A stretch of 41,439 nucleotides of DNA from Bacillota bacterium (GTDB lineage Bacteria; Bacillota; Sulfobacillia; JAIMAT01), in NCBI GenBank assembly GCA_023511835.1, contig JAIMAT010000011.1:1-41439 (forward strand), read 5' to 3'. Both the position numbers and the translations under genes were made by a program. Shown one piece after another: positions 1 to 8,761 of this stretch (positions are counted from its first letter, which is position 1; each line of letters starts with the position of its first letter). Below the pieces are notes generated by a model. It made no database searches. It saw only the letters and a program-made list of their open reading frames with translations, and was not told the DNA's origin.

Positions 1-577
1 CCGGCCAGAGCTCGGCGGGCGGCCGGCGACCGGCGAGCACGGCGCAGGTCCCCGGCCCCAGCCGCTCCAGGAAGCGCTCCCGGAAGAGCGGCTCTTCGCC
101 GCCCAGGCGGTCGTAGTCGTCCACCAGGAGCGCCAGCCCCCGCTCCGCCGCCTCGCGCGCGGCGGCCGCCGCCAGCCGCTCCAGGCGCGTCTCGGGCGCT
201 TCGCCCGGCGCGGGTGCCAGCGCCAGCGCCCGCTCCAGCCGGTCGAGCAGCAGCACCAGGGCGCCGCCCTCGCTCCCGGCCTCCGCCGCCAGGGTCAGCG
301 GGCGGCAGGCCGCCTCCTCCGCCAGGCGCCGGCAGGCGTTCAGAAGAGCCGACTTGCCCGCGCCCGCCGGGCCGTGGACGTAGACCAGCGCGGGCCTGGC
401 GCTCGCCTCCTCCAGGGCCGCGCGGACGGCGCGAAGCTCGCGCGTGCGGCCGACGAAGAGCGCCGCCTCCGACTCCCGCACCAGCTGCCCCAGGGTGAGC
501 GTCCCCTCGGCCGGCGTCGCCCCCACCTCCCACCGGAGGCCGCCCGTGGCGGCCCGCGTCGGGGCCCATGCTGCCAT
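1..577 (-). CDS. AAA-type ATPase / LAL-like regulator, N-terminal part (cut by window edge)
   Basis: This is the first 192 codons of a gene that runs off the left edge. From the ATG at 577 the frame reads into a GRTREL motif typical of AAA_16 ATPases fused to transcriptional regulators. It is followed by a Walker A loop (GPAGAGKS, about residues 67-74) and a Walker B-like strand (LALLVDDYDRL). The segment ending LAGRRPPAELW resembles the ATPase module of MalT/LAL-like or winged-helix ATP-dependent regulators. The gene follows another ATPase regulator on the same strand, 104 bases downstream of its stop, so the two may be cotranscribed. The output domain is outside the window, so a regulatory role is inferred. 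The ATG was chosen because it is the last good start before the conserved region; no strong ribosome binding site is seen. Confidence 0.7.
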   Translation of the reverse strand, partial: MAAWAPTRAATGGLRWEVGATPAEGTLTLGQLVRESEAALFVGRTRELRAVRAALEEASARPALVYVHGPAGAGKSALLNACRRLAEEAACRPLTLAAEAGSEGGALVLLLDRLERALALAPAPGEAPETRLERLAAAAAREAAERGLALLVDDYDRLGGEEPLFRERFLERLGPGTCAVLAGRRPPAELWP

Positions 578-681
578 GGCGCCCCCCGACCCGGCATCGG
601 GAAGAGCCCGCATCCGCGACGCTCCGCGAGACGGACCGGGAGATGGGGGATTCTCCCCAACCCGCCCGCGGCGCCCGCCCC

Positions 682-3528
682 TCAGGCGCCCAGCCCGCTT
701 CGCGTCGCCCAGAGCGCCAGCGCCGTCCGGTTGGGCAGGTCCAGCTTCTGGAAGATGTTGCGCAGATGGCGGTCGACCGTGCGCGGGGAGATGGCGAGGC
801 GGGCGGCGATCTGGCGGTCGGTCAGGCCCTCGGCCACCAGCGCAGCCACCTCCGCCTCGCGTGCCGTCAGCCCGTTCGGCAACCCCCGCCCGGGGGCGAG
901 GCCGTGGCGCGCCAGCTCCACCTCCGCCGCCGCCAGGGCACCGGCGGCCGGCGTCTCCGCCAGAAGCGCCCGGGCCGCCTCCAGGTCGGCCGCCGCGGTC
1001 GCCGCCGTCGCGGAGCGCCCCGCCAGGAGGGCGGCGCGCTCCAGCCGCACCAGGGCCGCCTGCAGGGGAAAGCGGCAGCGCTCCGCCCGCTCCATCGCCT
1101 CGGCCAGGGAGGCGGCCGCCACCCCCTCCTCGCCGCGCTCGCGGGCCAGACGGCCGACCAGGCGACCGGCGCGGACGAGCGTGTAGCTGGAGCCCGAGAG
1201 GCGGGCGTCCTCCAGCGCCTCCCGGGCCGCCCGCCAGGCGGCCTCCGCCTCGCCGCGGCGGCGGTGGTAGAGCGCCCGCGCCACGCGCACGTTGGCGCGG
1301 AAGAAGGCGGCCCGGGCCAGCGGCGGCCAGGCCTCGGCCGCCTCCAGCCACGCCAGCGCCCCCTCCTCGTCGCCCAGCGCCACGCAAAGCTCGGCGCGGA
1401 GCGCGTGGGCGAGGACCAGGAAGTTGTGGCTGACGGGCACGGGGTCTTCGGGGCGGAAGGGCGGCACCGACTCCAGCAGGGGTTGCGCAGCCGCGGCGTC
1501 GCCCAGGTCGAGCAGGATCCAGCCGGCGTACCAGCGGAGCGAGCCGCCGAAGCTCTCGGGGTGCTGCCGGGCGCACTCCAGCACGTCGCGCCGGGCGCCC
1601 GGCCAGTCGCCGCGGAAGTAGCGGTAGACGCCCGCCAGGCTGTAGCCCGGCGGCATCAGGCCGAGACCTCCGCGGGCGGCCAGCTCCTCCTCGAGCCGAC
1701 CCAGCTCCCCCGCCACGGCGTCCACCGCGGTCGCCGGCATCGCGGGACCGACCAGCAGGAGCAGGAGCTGGTTGGCCTTGAGGCGTGCCGCGTTGCGGAT
1801 GTCGCCCAGGCGCGCCGCCCGCTCCGCCGCCTCGCCGCACATGGCGGCCGCCCCGGCGAAGTCGTCCGAGGTGAAGGCCAGGATCATGCCCACGTTGAGC
1901 AGGTCGTGGCTGGCGCTGGGCCGCTCGCGCGCCGCCAGGCGGCGGAAGAGGCGTTCCGCCTCCTCGGCCTGGCCGCGGTGGGCGAGGACGCCGACGCAGG
2001 CCGCACCCGCCCGCGGGTAGCCGGCCACCTCGCCGAAGAGCTCCCGCTCCAGGCGCTCGAAGCGCGGGTCGCCGCGCAGCTCCTCCTGGGCGGCCATCAC
2101 CGCCTCCGCCTCCTCCAGGGCGCCGCGCTCCTCGCGCACCACCGCCAGCCAGGCGAGCAGGTGGCGTGCCCAGACCTCCACCGCCCGGTCGCCCGCCTCG
2201 GTCGCCGCCGCCAGCGCCTGCCGGAGCGCCTCCGGCGCCCCCGGTCGGCCGCCGGCCTGCCGGCACCAGCCCAGCTTGAGGAGGAGCTCCGCACGGCCGG
2301 GGTCGCCCTCCGGCAGGAGGGCCAGCGCCTGCCCGTACCGCTCCTCGGCCTCGGCGGGAGCGCCCAGGCGCAGAGCGCGGTCGCCGGCACGAGCGAGGAA
2401 GCCCGGCGCGCGCGGGTCGCCGGCGCGCTGCAGGTGGAGGGCGAGCGCCTCCACCTCGTCCGGGGCCACCGCCTCCAGGGCGGCCGCGGCGCGGGCGTGC
2501 CAGCGCCGCCGGCGCGGCCCCGCCAGCCGGCCCAAGAGCGCCTCGCGGACCAGCGTGTGGGTGAAGGCGAAGCGCTCGCCGGCCGCGTCCAGCGGCTCGA
2601 GGAGACGGGCGTCGACCGCTTCCTCGAGCAGGCCGGCCAGCTCCTCCTCGCCCAGGTCGACCGTCCGTTCCAAGAGCGCGAGCGGAAAGTCGGCCCCCAG
2701 CACGGCCGCCGCCTCCAGCACCGCCTGCGCGGCGGGCGAGACGTCGGCCAGGCGGCGGTCGATGGACTGCCGGACGCTCGTCGGCAGCGGCTCCCCCTCG
2801 CCGGGCAGGGCGCCGCCCCGCACCACGGGCAGGAGCAGGTCGCGCAGAAAGAGCGGCAGCCCCTCGGTACGGCGGTGGAGCCGGCGCGCCAGCGCCTCGC
2901 TCTCCCCGCCGCCCAGGCCGAGCGCCTCCAGGAGCTCGGCCACCTCCTCCGGCCCCAGGCCGCCCAGGGCCATGCGCACGGCGCCGGCGCGCTCCACGTC
3001 GGGCAGCCAGCCCCAGAGCGGGTGGCCGCGGCGGACGGCCTCCGAGCGGACGGTGGCCAGGACCAGCGCCGGCAGCTCGCCCAGCAGCCCGGCCAGGTGG
3101 CGCGTCAGGTCGAGGGTGGCGGCGTCGGCCCAGTGGAGGTCCTCCACGAGGAGCAGGAGCGGCCGCTCGAAGCGGGCGAGCCAGCCGGCCAACGCCCGGG
3201 CGGTCTCGTAGGGGCTCCACGCGCCCGGCGCCGTGCCGAAGGGCGGAGGAAGCCCGGCCGGTTCCCGCTCCTCCTCCCGCGCCAGCGCGGCCACCAGCTC
3301 GCGCCAGGGGCCGAAGGGAGGCGTCTCGCCCGGTCCCGGGCAGCGGCCGGCCAGCGCCAGCGCCGGCCCGGCCTGCGCCATCAGCCGGCGCACCAGCGTC
3401 GACTTGCCCGCGCCGGCCTCCCCCTCCACCAGGACAAGGCGGCCGGCTCCCGCCTGCGCCTCCCGGAGCCGGTCCTGCAACTCCTCCAACTCGCGCCGGC
3501 GACCGACGAAGGGGATCGCCTGTTCCAC
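682..3528 (-). CDS. LuxR-family ATP-binding transcriptional regulator (LAL type)
   Basis: The product is about 948 residues, the usual size for large ATP-binding LuxR regulators. It has an AAA_16 ATPase domain near the N-terminus with FVGRRREL, Walker A (GEAGAGKST, about residues 33-41) and Walker B (LLLLVEDLHWAD). A long middle of alanine/leucine-rich helical repeats, probably TPR-like, follows. The C-terminus is a LuxR/GerE helix-turn-helix beginning LTAREAEVAALVAEGLTDRQ and including ISPRTVDRHLRNIFQKL. Such proteins couple nucleotide and ligand sensing to DNA binding; the ligand here is unknown. I chose the GTG at 3528 because GGGAGGTGG lies upstream and the conserved domain starts at once. 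A TTG at 3645 or ATG at 3633 would add a low-complexity extension. It is divergent from the methyltransferase gene. Confidence 0.9.
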   Translation of the reverse strand: MEQAIPFVGRRRELEELQDRLREAQAGAGRLVLVEGEAGAGKSTLVRRLMAQAGPALALAGRCPGPGETPPFGPWRELVAALAREEEREPAGLPPPFGTAPGAWSPYETARALAGWLARFERPLLLLVEDLHWADAATLDLTRHLAGLLGELPALVLATVRSEAVRRGHPLWGWLPDVERAGAVRMALGGLGPEEVAELLEALGLGGGESEALARRLHRRTEGLPLFLRDLLLPVVRGGALPGEGEPLPTSVRQSIDRRLADVSPAAQAVLEAAAVLGADFPLALLERTVDLGEEELAGLLEEAVDARLLEPLDAAGERFAFTHTLVREALLGRLAGPRRRRWHARAAAALEAVAPDEVEALALHLQRAGDPRAPGFLARAGDRALRLGAPAEAEERYGQALALLPEGDPGRAELLLKLGWCRQAGGRPGAPEALRQALAAATEAGDRAVEVWARHLLAWLAVVREERGALEEAEAVMAAQEELRGDPRFERLERELFGEVAGYPRAGAACVGVLAHRGQAEEAERLFRRLAARERPSASHDLLNVGMILAFTSDDFAGAAAMCGEAAERAARLGDIRNAARLKANQLLLLLVGPAMPATAVDAVAGELGRLEEELAARGGLGLMPPGYSLAGVYRYFRGDWPGARRDVLECARQHPESFGGSLRWYAGWILLDLGDAAAAQPLLESVPPFRPEDPVPVSHNFLVLAHALRAELCVALGDEEGALAWLEAAEAWPPLARAAFFRANVRVARALYHRRRGEAEAAWRAAREALEDARLSGSSYTLVRAGRLVGRLARERGEEGVAAASLAEAMERAERCRFPLQAALVRLERAALLAGRSATAATAAADLEAARALLAETPAAGALAAAEVELARHGLAPGRGLPNGLTAREAEVAALVAEGLTDRQIAARLAISPRTVDRHLRNIFQKLDLPNRTALALWATRSGLGA

Positions 3529-3865
3529 GGCCGGATTTCCACCTCCCGCCCGCGGCGCGCCTCGCCCGCCGAGGAGACTCCGACGCCCGCCACCGACCGA
3601 GAGCCTTTCGCGAAAGGCCGTCCGGGCGTGCATGGGAGGATTCAACCGGCCGGGGAGGGGCGGCGGGGTGGAGCTTGCGCTTTTGCGAGAGCATTCTCGT
3701 CATGGTGCCCCTTTCCTTCTTTGCCAGTCGAATACTTGTAAATTCGGGCTTGCGGAACGATCGCGTCCCTTGGAGAGCGGCGCCGATCGCGGTCTGCGCC
3801 CTCGGCGGTCTCTGCCCTCGGAAGAAGGCGCCCTCCGTCGTATGCTCGCCCGGGGGAGGGAGAGG
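3529..3865. other. Divergent intergenic region
   Basis: This gap separates the minus-strand LAL regulator from the plus-strand methyltransferase and must carry promoters for both. It contains a locally A/T-rich patch around 3710-3745, unusual for this window. A short dyad, CGAGA-GCAT-TCTCG, lies near 3683-3696. I could not settle on a convincing -35/-10 pair for either direction. If the LAL gene starts at 3645 the true gap is shorter. Confidence 0.4.
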
Positions 3866-4489
3866 ATGAGCACCGGCAGTTTCGACCGCGTGGCCCCCCT
3901 CTACGACCGCGTCAGCGGCCTGGGGCCCTTCCGCTCCCTCTACGAGGCGGTGGCCGCGCAGGTGCGCTGCGCCCCGGGGGAGCGACTGCTGGACGTGGGC
4001 TGCGGCAACGGCCGCCTGCTGGCGCTCCTCGGGCGGAGGCAGCCGGCCTGCCGCTACTGGGGCGTCGACCCCTCGCCGGGGATGCTGGAGGCGGCCCGCC
4101 GCCGCCTGCCCGACGGGGCGGTGGAGTGGCGGGTGGGCGAGGCGGAGAGCCTCCCGTTCGAGGGGGCTTCCTTCGACTGGGTGGTGAGCACGCTCTCGCT
4201 CCACCACTGGAGCCGGCCCGAGGCGGGCGTGGCCGAGCTCGGGCGCCTGCTCCGACCGGGAGGCCGCCTGGTGCTGGCGGACATGGCGGTGGAGAGCGGC
4301 TGGCAGCGGCTGGCCTTCCGGATCGGCCACTGGTTCGAGCCGGCCGACGAGCTGCGCTGGATCGCCCAGGCGGATCTCGAGCGCTGGCTTGCCGCCGCCG
4401 GTCTGGAGAGCGTGGCCAGCCCGGTGCTGCCCGGGCTGGCGGGGCGTTTCCTCTTCGTGCGGGTGGCGGAGCGGCGCGGGGAGGCGTAG
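3866..4489 (+). CDS. Class I SAM-dependent methyltransferase
   Basis: The product is a 207-residue methyltransferase of the UbiE/Methyltransf_11 type. It has the SAM-binding motif I (LLDVGCGNGRLLALLG, about residues 38-53), an acidic motif II region (YWGVDPSPGML) and the post-motif strand (DWVVSTLSLHHW) usual in small-molecule methyltransferases. The end of motif III reads LLRPGGRLVLADM. The ATG at 3866 sits directly after a purine-rich GGGGGAGGGAGAGG stretch, so the start is well supported. An upstream extension in the same open frame lacks family similarity and was not included. It is a single gene, convergent with the GGDEF/EAL gene. The substrate cannot be told from sequence. Confidence 0.9.
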   Translation: MSTGSFDRVAPLYDRVSGLGPFRSLYEAVAAQVRCAPGERLLDVGCGNGRLLALLGRRQPACRYWGVDPSPGMLEAARRRLPDGAVEWRVGEAESLPFEGASFDWVVSTLSLHHWSRPEAGVAELGRLLRPGGRLVLADMAVESGWQRLAFRIGHWFEPADELRWIAQADLERWLAAAGLESVASPVLPGLAGRFLFVRVAERRGEA

Positions 4490-4504
4490 GGGCGGGGCGA
4501 AGGC

Positions 4505-4535
4505 GGCGGGCGGCCAGGCCGTACCGCCGCCCGCC
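4505..4535. terminator. Hairpin between convergent genes
   Basis: A perfect 10-bp stem (GGCGGGCGGC with GCCGCCCGCC) and an 11-base loop lies between the stops of the plus-strand methyltransferase and the minus-strand GGDEF/EAL gene. There is no T-run on either side, so it is a terminator-like hairpin rather than a classic intrinsic terminator. It is followed by a short CCCCGG-rich tandem stretch. Confidence 0.45.
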
Positions 4536-4574
4536 CCGGCCCCGGCCCCGGCGCCCTCTCCCGGCCGGCCGCGT

Positions 4575-6545
4575 TCAGGGCTCGTCCGCCCTGGCGAGAT
4601 AACGCTCGGCGAACTCCGCCGCCCCGAGCGGCAGGCTGAAGAGAAAGCCCTGATAGAGGTCGCACTCGGACTCCTGCAGGACCGCCAGTTGCGTCTGGCG
4701 TTCCACGCCCTCCGCCACCATCTCCAGCTCCATGGCGTGGGCCAGCCGACCGATGGCCAGGAGGACGGCCGCGTCGTCGGCCCGGACGTCGATCTCGCGC
4801 ACGAACATCTGGTCCACCTTGACGCCGTCCACCGTCAGCTCGCGCAAGACGGCCAGCGAGTTGTAGCCCTCGCCGAAGTCGTCGACCAGGATGCGCACGC
4901 CTGCCTGGTGGAGCGTCCTCAGCTTCTCCGCGGTCTCCTCCTGGTTCCGGATGAGCGCCGTCTCCGTGATCTCCACCGCCAGCCAGGCCGGCGGGACGTC
5001 CCAGCGGGCCAGGGTCGAGAGAAAGCGCTCCACGAAGTCGGCGCGCTGCATTTCGGCCGGGGAGACGTTGACCGCCACCGGCAGCGGCAGCCGCCCCTCC
5101 TCGCGCCAGCGGGCGATCTGCCGGCAGACTTCCTGGAGGACGAAGCTGCCGATCTTGTGGATCAGGCCCACTTCCTCCGCCACGGGGATGAACTCGGCGG
5201 GCGGGATGTTCCCGAGCTCGGGGTGCCGCCAGCGGACGAGCGCCTCGGCGCTGACCACGCGCCCGCTCTCCAGGTCCACCTGGGGCTGGTATTCCACGTA
5301 GAACTCCCGCTCCGGGTCGCGCAGGACCCTGCGCAGCTCGCTCTCCAGGCGCAGCCGGTCCCAGGCCCGCTGGGTCAGGTAGGGCATGTGGACGTGGTAG
5401 CGGTTCTTCCCCTGCCGCTTCGCCTCGTAGAGGGCGGCGTCGGCGTTCTTCAGGAGCGCTTCGGCCGTCTCGCCGGCGGCGGGGTAGAGGGCGATGCCCA
5501 CGCTCGCCGTCAGGGAGAACTGGTAGCCGTCCCAGGCGACGGGCTCGCCCAGCCGCCGGACGATGCGCAGCGCCACGGCCTCGGCGTTCTCCACCGCGGA
5601 GAGGCGGGGGAGCACCACCACGAACTCGTCGCCGCCGAAGCGCGCCACCGTCTCGTCGCCCCGCACGCAGCCCTCCAGGCGGCGCGCCACCGCCGCCAGC
5701 ACGGCGTCGCCCGCCTCATGTCCCAACGCGTCGTTGACCAGCTTGAAGTTGTCCAGGTCCACGTACATCACCGCCAGGAGCCCTCTCCGGGCGCGCGCCT
5801 CCCGGATGGCTTCGGCCAGGCGCTCCTCCAGCTCCCGGCGGTTGGCCAGCCCGGTCAGCGGGTCGCGCCGGGCCAGTCGCTCCGCCTGCTCCACGGCCGC
5901 CTTCAGCGCGCTGACGTCGCTGGCGATGCAGAAGGCCCCGATGGCCCGGCCGGAGTGGTAGATGGGGACGAAGCGCGTGAGGAGGCTCACCTCCCGCCCC
6001 TCCGGGTGACGCGCGGCCAGCTCCAGCGGGGCCACCGGATGCAGGAAGGCTTCACGGAAACGCCTGGTGGCCTCGGGGATCTGCGCTTCGGGGAACCACG
6101 ACCAGCCGCGCGCCCCCAGGAGCTCCGCCCGCGGCCGCCCCAGGATCTCCTCGGCGGCCCGGTTGACCGCCACCACCCGTCCTCCGAGGTCGAGGATGGC
6201 CGCCGCGTCGACGGTGTGGTCGAAGAGCGCCCGGAAGGCCTCCCGCTGGAAGGCGAGGCTTGTGAGCCGCAGGCGGTCGACGTGGGTGAAGTAGAGAACG
6301 AGGCCGAAGAGTCCGGGAGTGTCCACCACCAGGAGCCAGAGCATCCGCCAGCTCGCCTCGGAGAGCGGGCGCACCTGGGCGACCTGGCCGCGGATCCAGG
6401 GTCCGAGATAGGTGTAGCCCACCAGCTCCGTCAGAACGGCGCCGGCGGCCAGCGCGAGGAAGCGGAGCAGGTAGAGGCCCCACGGCCGGAAGGCGCCCCT
6501 CCTTTCCTCCGCCAGCGAAGCCAGCAGGTCGGTGTCGCTCGCCAC
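4575..6545 (-). CDS. Membrane-bound PAS-GGDEF-EAL cyclic-di-GMP enzyme
   Basis: The 656-residue product has two N-terminal membrane segments (about residues 24-48 and 68-88) with a short loop between them. A PAS sensor domain (about 100-215), a GGDEF domain and an EAL domain follow. The GGDEF motif is intact at 304-308 (RFGGDEF), so diguanylate cyclase activity is possible. The inhibitory I-site reads RGDE instead of RxxD, so product inhibition may be weak. The EAL motif (EALVRW, 434-439), DDFGEG (555-560) and the EGVE segment near the end are intact, so phosphodiesterase activity is likely. The gene begins 16 bases after the chemoreceptor stop and is probably cotranscribed with it, linking chemosensing and c-di-GMP. 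The start is GTG with a poorly spaced AGAGG. Confidence 0.92.
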   Translation of the reverse strand: MASDTDLLASLAEERRGAFRPWGLYLLRFLALAAGAVLTELVGYTYLGPWIRGQVAQVRPLSEASWRMLWLLVVDTPGLFGLVLYFTHVDRLRLTSLAFQREAFRALFDHTVDAAAILDLGGRVVAVNRAAEEILGRPRAELLGARGWSWFPEAQIPEATRRFREAFLHPVAPLELAARHPEGREVSLLTRFVPIYHSGRAIGAFCIASDVSALKAAVEQAERLARRDPLTGLANRRELEERLAEAIREARARRGLLAVMYVDLDNFKLVNDALGHEAGDAVLAAVARRLEGCVRGDETVARFGGDEFVVVLPRLSAVENAEAVALRIVRRLGEPVAWDGYQFSLTASVGIALYPAAGETAEALLKNADAALYEAKRQGKNRYHVHMPYLTQRAWDRLRLESELRRVLRDPEREFYVEYQPQVDLESGRVVSAEALVRWRHPELGNIPPAEFIPVAEEVGLIHKIGSFVLQEVCRQIARWREEGRLPLPVAVNVSPAEMQRADFVERFLSTLARWDVPPAWLAVEITETALIRNQEETAEKLRTLHQAGVRILVDDFGEGYNSLAVLRELTVDGVKVDQMFVREIDVRADDAAVLLAIGRLAHAMELEMVAEGVERQTQLAVLQESECDLYQGFLFSLPLGAAEFAERYLARADEP

Positions 6546-6561
6546 AGCCTCTCGTGCCCCC

Positions 6562-8652
6562 TCAGGCCGCGGCGGAGCCGGTCGCGCCCGCGCGCCGCCG
6601 CGCCGGCTCGGAGCGCGCCTCTTCGCGCGCGCGGCCCTCCTGCCGGTCGATCCGGAAACGGCCCACGTGCTCCTCCAGCGCCTGGGCCAGACGGGCCAGC
6701 TCCTGCGCCCGCTGCTGTACGGTGGAGCTCGACGCCTCCAGCTCCTCCACCGCGGCGGAGACCTCCTCGGCGGAGGCGGCCGTCTCCTGGGCGGTGGCGG
6801 CCAGGCTCTCCACGCGCGAGCTCACCTCGCGCGCCGAGGCCGCCATCTCCTCGGCCGCCGAGGCGTTCTCCTCGGTGGTGCCCGACAGCTCCTCCATGGC
6901 CTTGGAGACCGAGCGCGCCTCCTCGGCCGCCCGCCGGGTCCCTTCGGTCATCCTGCCCACGGCTTGGACCGTCCCCTCCACCGCCCGGAGGATGCGGCCC
7001 AGCGCCTCGCCCGCCTCGTCGATCCGCGCCGTGCTCTCCTCCACCCGGCCGCTGTTCGTCTCCATGATGGCCACGGCCTCCTGGACGGCCGCGGTGATGG
7101 AGCCCAGGAGCGACGCGATCTCCTCCGTGGAGCGGGCCGACTGCTGGGCCAGCGAGCGGATCTCCTGGGCCACCACGGAGAAGCCGCGCCCGTGCTCCCC
7201 GGCCCGCGCCGCCTCGATGGCGGCGTTGAGCGCCAGGAGGTTGGTCCGGTCGGCGATCTCGGAGACCGCCTGCACGATGTCGCCGATCCGTTTGGATCGC
7301 TCGCCCAGCGCCCGCACCGTCTCGGCCGCCTCGTTGGAGCCGGAGCGGATCTCGGGGAAGCGGGCGAGCACCGCGCCGATGGCGCTGGCTCCCTGCCGCG
7401 TGGCGTCCAGCGCGCCCTGCGATATCTCCAGCACGTGCTCGCCCTCCCGGGCCACGGAGTCCACCTGCTGCATCAGCTGCGCCAGCGAACGCGAGGCCGT
7501 CTCCACCTGGCCCGCCTGCCACTCCGCCCCGCGCGCCACCTGGTCGACGGCCTGCCCCACCTGGGCCACCGCCGCGCCCGCCTCCTCGGAGTCCGCAGCC
7601 TGCTGGCTGGCGGCCTGGGCGACCTGCTGGACCGCCTGGCTGATCTGGGCCGTGGCCTGGGCTGCCTCGCTGCTGGAGAGCGCCAGCTCTCCCGAGAGGC
7701 GGCGGACGTCCCGGCTCGAGGCCCGCAAGGCGCTCACCAGGCCGCGCAGGTTGTGCAGCATGCGGTTGAAGGAGAGGGCCAGCTCGCCCGTCTCGTCGCG
7801 CGCACGAAGCTCGATCTCCCGCGCGGTCAGATCGCCTGCGGCCACGCGGGCGGCCGCCTCGGCCACGGCCCGGACGGGCGCGGAGAGCGCGCGGGAGAGG
7901 ATGAGGCCGAAAAGGAGCGCCAGCAGCGCCGCGGCCACGGTGACGGCGAGCGCGGTGGTCCGCGCCGCGGCGGCCGCCGCCTCGCTCGCCCGCTGCCTCG
8001 CCTCAGCCTGGCTGCGGGCGAGCCCGACCAGGCGGTTCACGTCGGCCTTGACCGCCTCCCGCTGCTGGTAGAGGGCGCTCCCCGTCCCCACCAGCGCGGC
8101 GCCGTCCGCGCCGGCGGCCTCCGCCTGCGCGAGCACGCCGGCCACGGTCGCCTCGTACGCCCGGTCCGCCTTCTCCAGCGCCGCCAGCGCCGACTCCTCC
8201 GCCGCGGAGAGGACCAGCCCCTGCAACCGCCCCTCCACCTGCCGGATCGACTGCTCCGCCGGGGCCACCTGCGCGCGGACCTGCGTGTCCCGCGTCAGCA
8301 CGTAGGTGACCGCAAAGCGCTGCAGGTCGCCCTGCAGCCCCTGCAGCTGCTCCGCCAGCTGGAGCGTGGCGTCGCTATGCGTCACCACCCGCTGGTAGCC
8401 GCCGATGGCGCCGTCCAGCCGGTCGAGGATGACCAGGTTGCCCGCCAGCACCAGCAGCGCCATCGCCAGGAAGCCGCCCAGCAGCTTGACGAAGAGCGGG
8501 ATCCGCAGCTGCCGGCCGCTTCCGGCCGCCTGCCGCCCCGGCCGGGCCTGCGCCTTCTCCGGCGCGGGGGCGGGCTCCTCGAGGCTGGAAAAATCTACCC
8601 CCCCCCCCCGTTGCCACTTGCTTCCATACGCTCTTCTTCCATTGTCATCCAC
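6562..8652 (-). CDS. Methyl-accepting chemotaxis protein
   Basis: The product is a transmembrane chemoreceptor of about 696 residues. It has TM1 at about residues 53-76, an extracytoplasmic helical sensor domain (about 77-210), TM2, a HAMP domain and a long MCP signalling coiled coil. The conserved hairpin tip reads [20 protein letters not shown] and is the CheA/CheW contact region. Two starts compete. A GTG at 8652 reads straight through the run of 12 G. An ATG at 8640-8642 ([11 protein letters not shown]...), with AAGGTGG six bases upstream, would hit a stop right after the G-run unless the run gains one G. I annotate the GTG because it needs no indel. A sigma-28-like promoter lies about 40 bases upstream, fitting a motility regulon gene. 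The GGDEF/EAL gene follows directly. Confidence 0.9.
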   Translation of the reverse strand: MDDNGRRAYGSKWQRGGGVDFSSLEEPAPAPEKAQARPGRQAAGSGRQLRIPLFVKLLGGFLAMALLVLAGNLVILDRLDGAIGGYQRVVTHSDATLQLAEQLQGLQGDLQRFAVTYVLTRDTQVRAQVAPAEQSIRQVEGRLQGLVLSAAEESALAALEKADRAYEATVAGVLAQAEAAGADGAALVGTGSALYQQREAVKADVNRLVGLARSQAEARQRASEAAAAAARTTALAVTVAAALLALLFGLILSRALSAPVRAVAEAAARVAAGDLTAREIELRARDETGELALSFNRMLHNLRGLVSALRASSRDVRRLSGELALSSSEAAQATAQISQAVQQVAQAASQQAADSEEAGAAVAQVGQAVDQVARGAEWQAGQVETASRSLAQLMQQVDSVAREGEHVLEISQGALDATRQGASAIGAVLARFPEIRSGSNEAAETVRALGERSKRIGDIVQAVSEIADRTNLLALNAAIEAARAGEHGRGFSVVAQEIRSLAQQSARSTEEIASLLGSITAAVQEAVAIMETNSGRVEESTARIDEAGEALGRILRAVEGTVQAVGRMTEGTRRAAEEARSVSKAMEELSGTTEENASAAEEMAASAREVSSRVESLAATAQETAASAEEVSAAVEELEASSSTVQQRAQELARLAQALEEHVGRFRIDRQEGRAREEARSEPARRRAGATGSAAA
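8598..8609 (-). repeat. Poly-G tract (12 G) in the first codons of the chemoreceptor gene
   Basis: Twelve consecutive C on the plus strand are twelve G on the coding strand. They lie about 15 codons into the chemoreceptor reading frame. Tract length decides which of two competing start codons is in frame with the receptor body. It is the longest homopolymer seen in the window. Confidence 0.9.
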
Positions 8653-8687
8653 CTTCGCTCCCCGTATTCGAAGGTTTTCGCCATGGC

Positions 8688-8714
8688 TTATCGCGCGTGG
8701 TTGGCCTGGATTTA
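8688..8714 (-). promoter_or_regulatory. Sigma-28 (FliA/SigD)-like promoter of the chemoreceptor operon
   Basis: On the minus strand TAAA (8714-8711) is followed by 15 bases and then CGCGATAA (8695-8688). The flagellar sigma factor consensus is TAAA-N15-GCCGATAA. The -35 core and spacing match exactly, and six of eight -10 positions match. A transcript would begin near 8681, about 30-40 bases before the chemoreceptor start. This is a visual match in a biologically fitting place; it has not been scored against background. Confidence 0.55.
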
Positions 8715-8718
8715 TGGA

Positions 8719-8746
8719 GGGGCGGCCCCGGCTGCGGGGCCGCCCC
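8719..8746 (-). terminator. Hairpin after the DUF4097 gene
   Basis: A perfect 11-bp stem (GGGGCGGCCCC / GGGGCCGCCCC) with a 6-base loop lies 15 bases after the stop of the DUF4097-like gene and just upstream of the chemoreceptor promoter. It lacks a T-run. Its position suggests it separates the two minus-strand transcripts. Confidence 0.5.
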
Positions 8747-8761
8747 GGCGGGGGGCAGACT

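Noticed and set aside
568-3741. Very long plus-strand open frame (over 1000 codons) opposite the LAL regulator
   Set aside because: It is antisense to a gene with clear ATPase and LuxR motifs, shows no recognisable domain, and is rich in Arg, Gly, Gln and Pro as expected for mirrored GC-rich codons.
4536-4560. Short CCCCGG tandem repeat as a possible repeat array
   Set aside because: Only a few imperfect units lie in GC-rich intergenic DNA, with no unique spacers or array structure.
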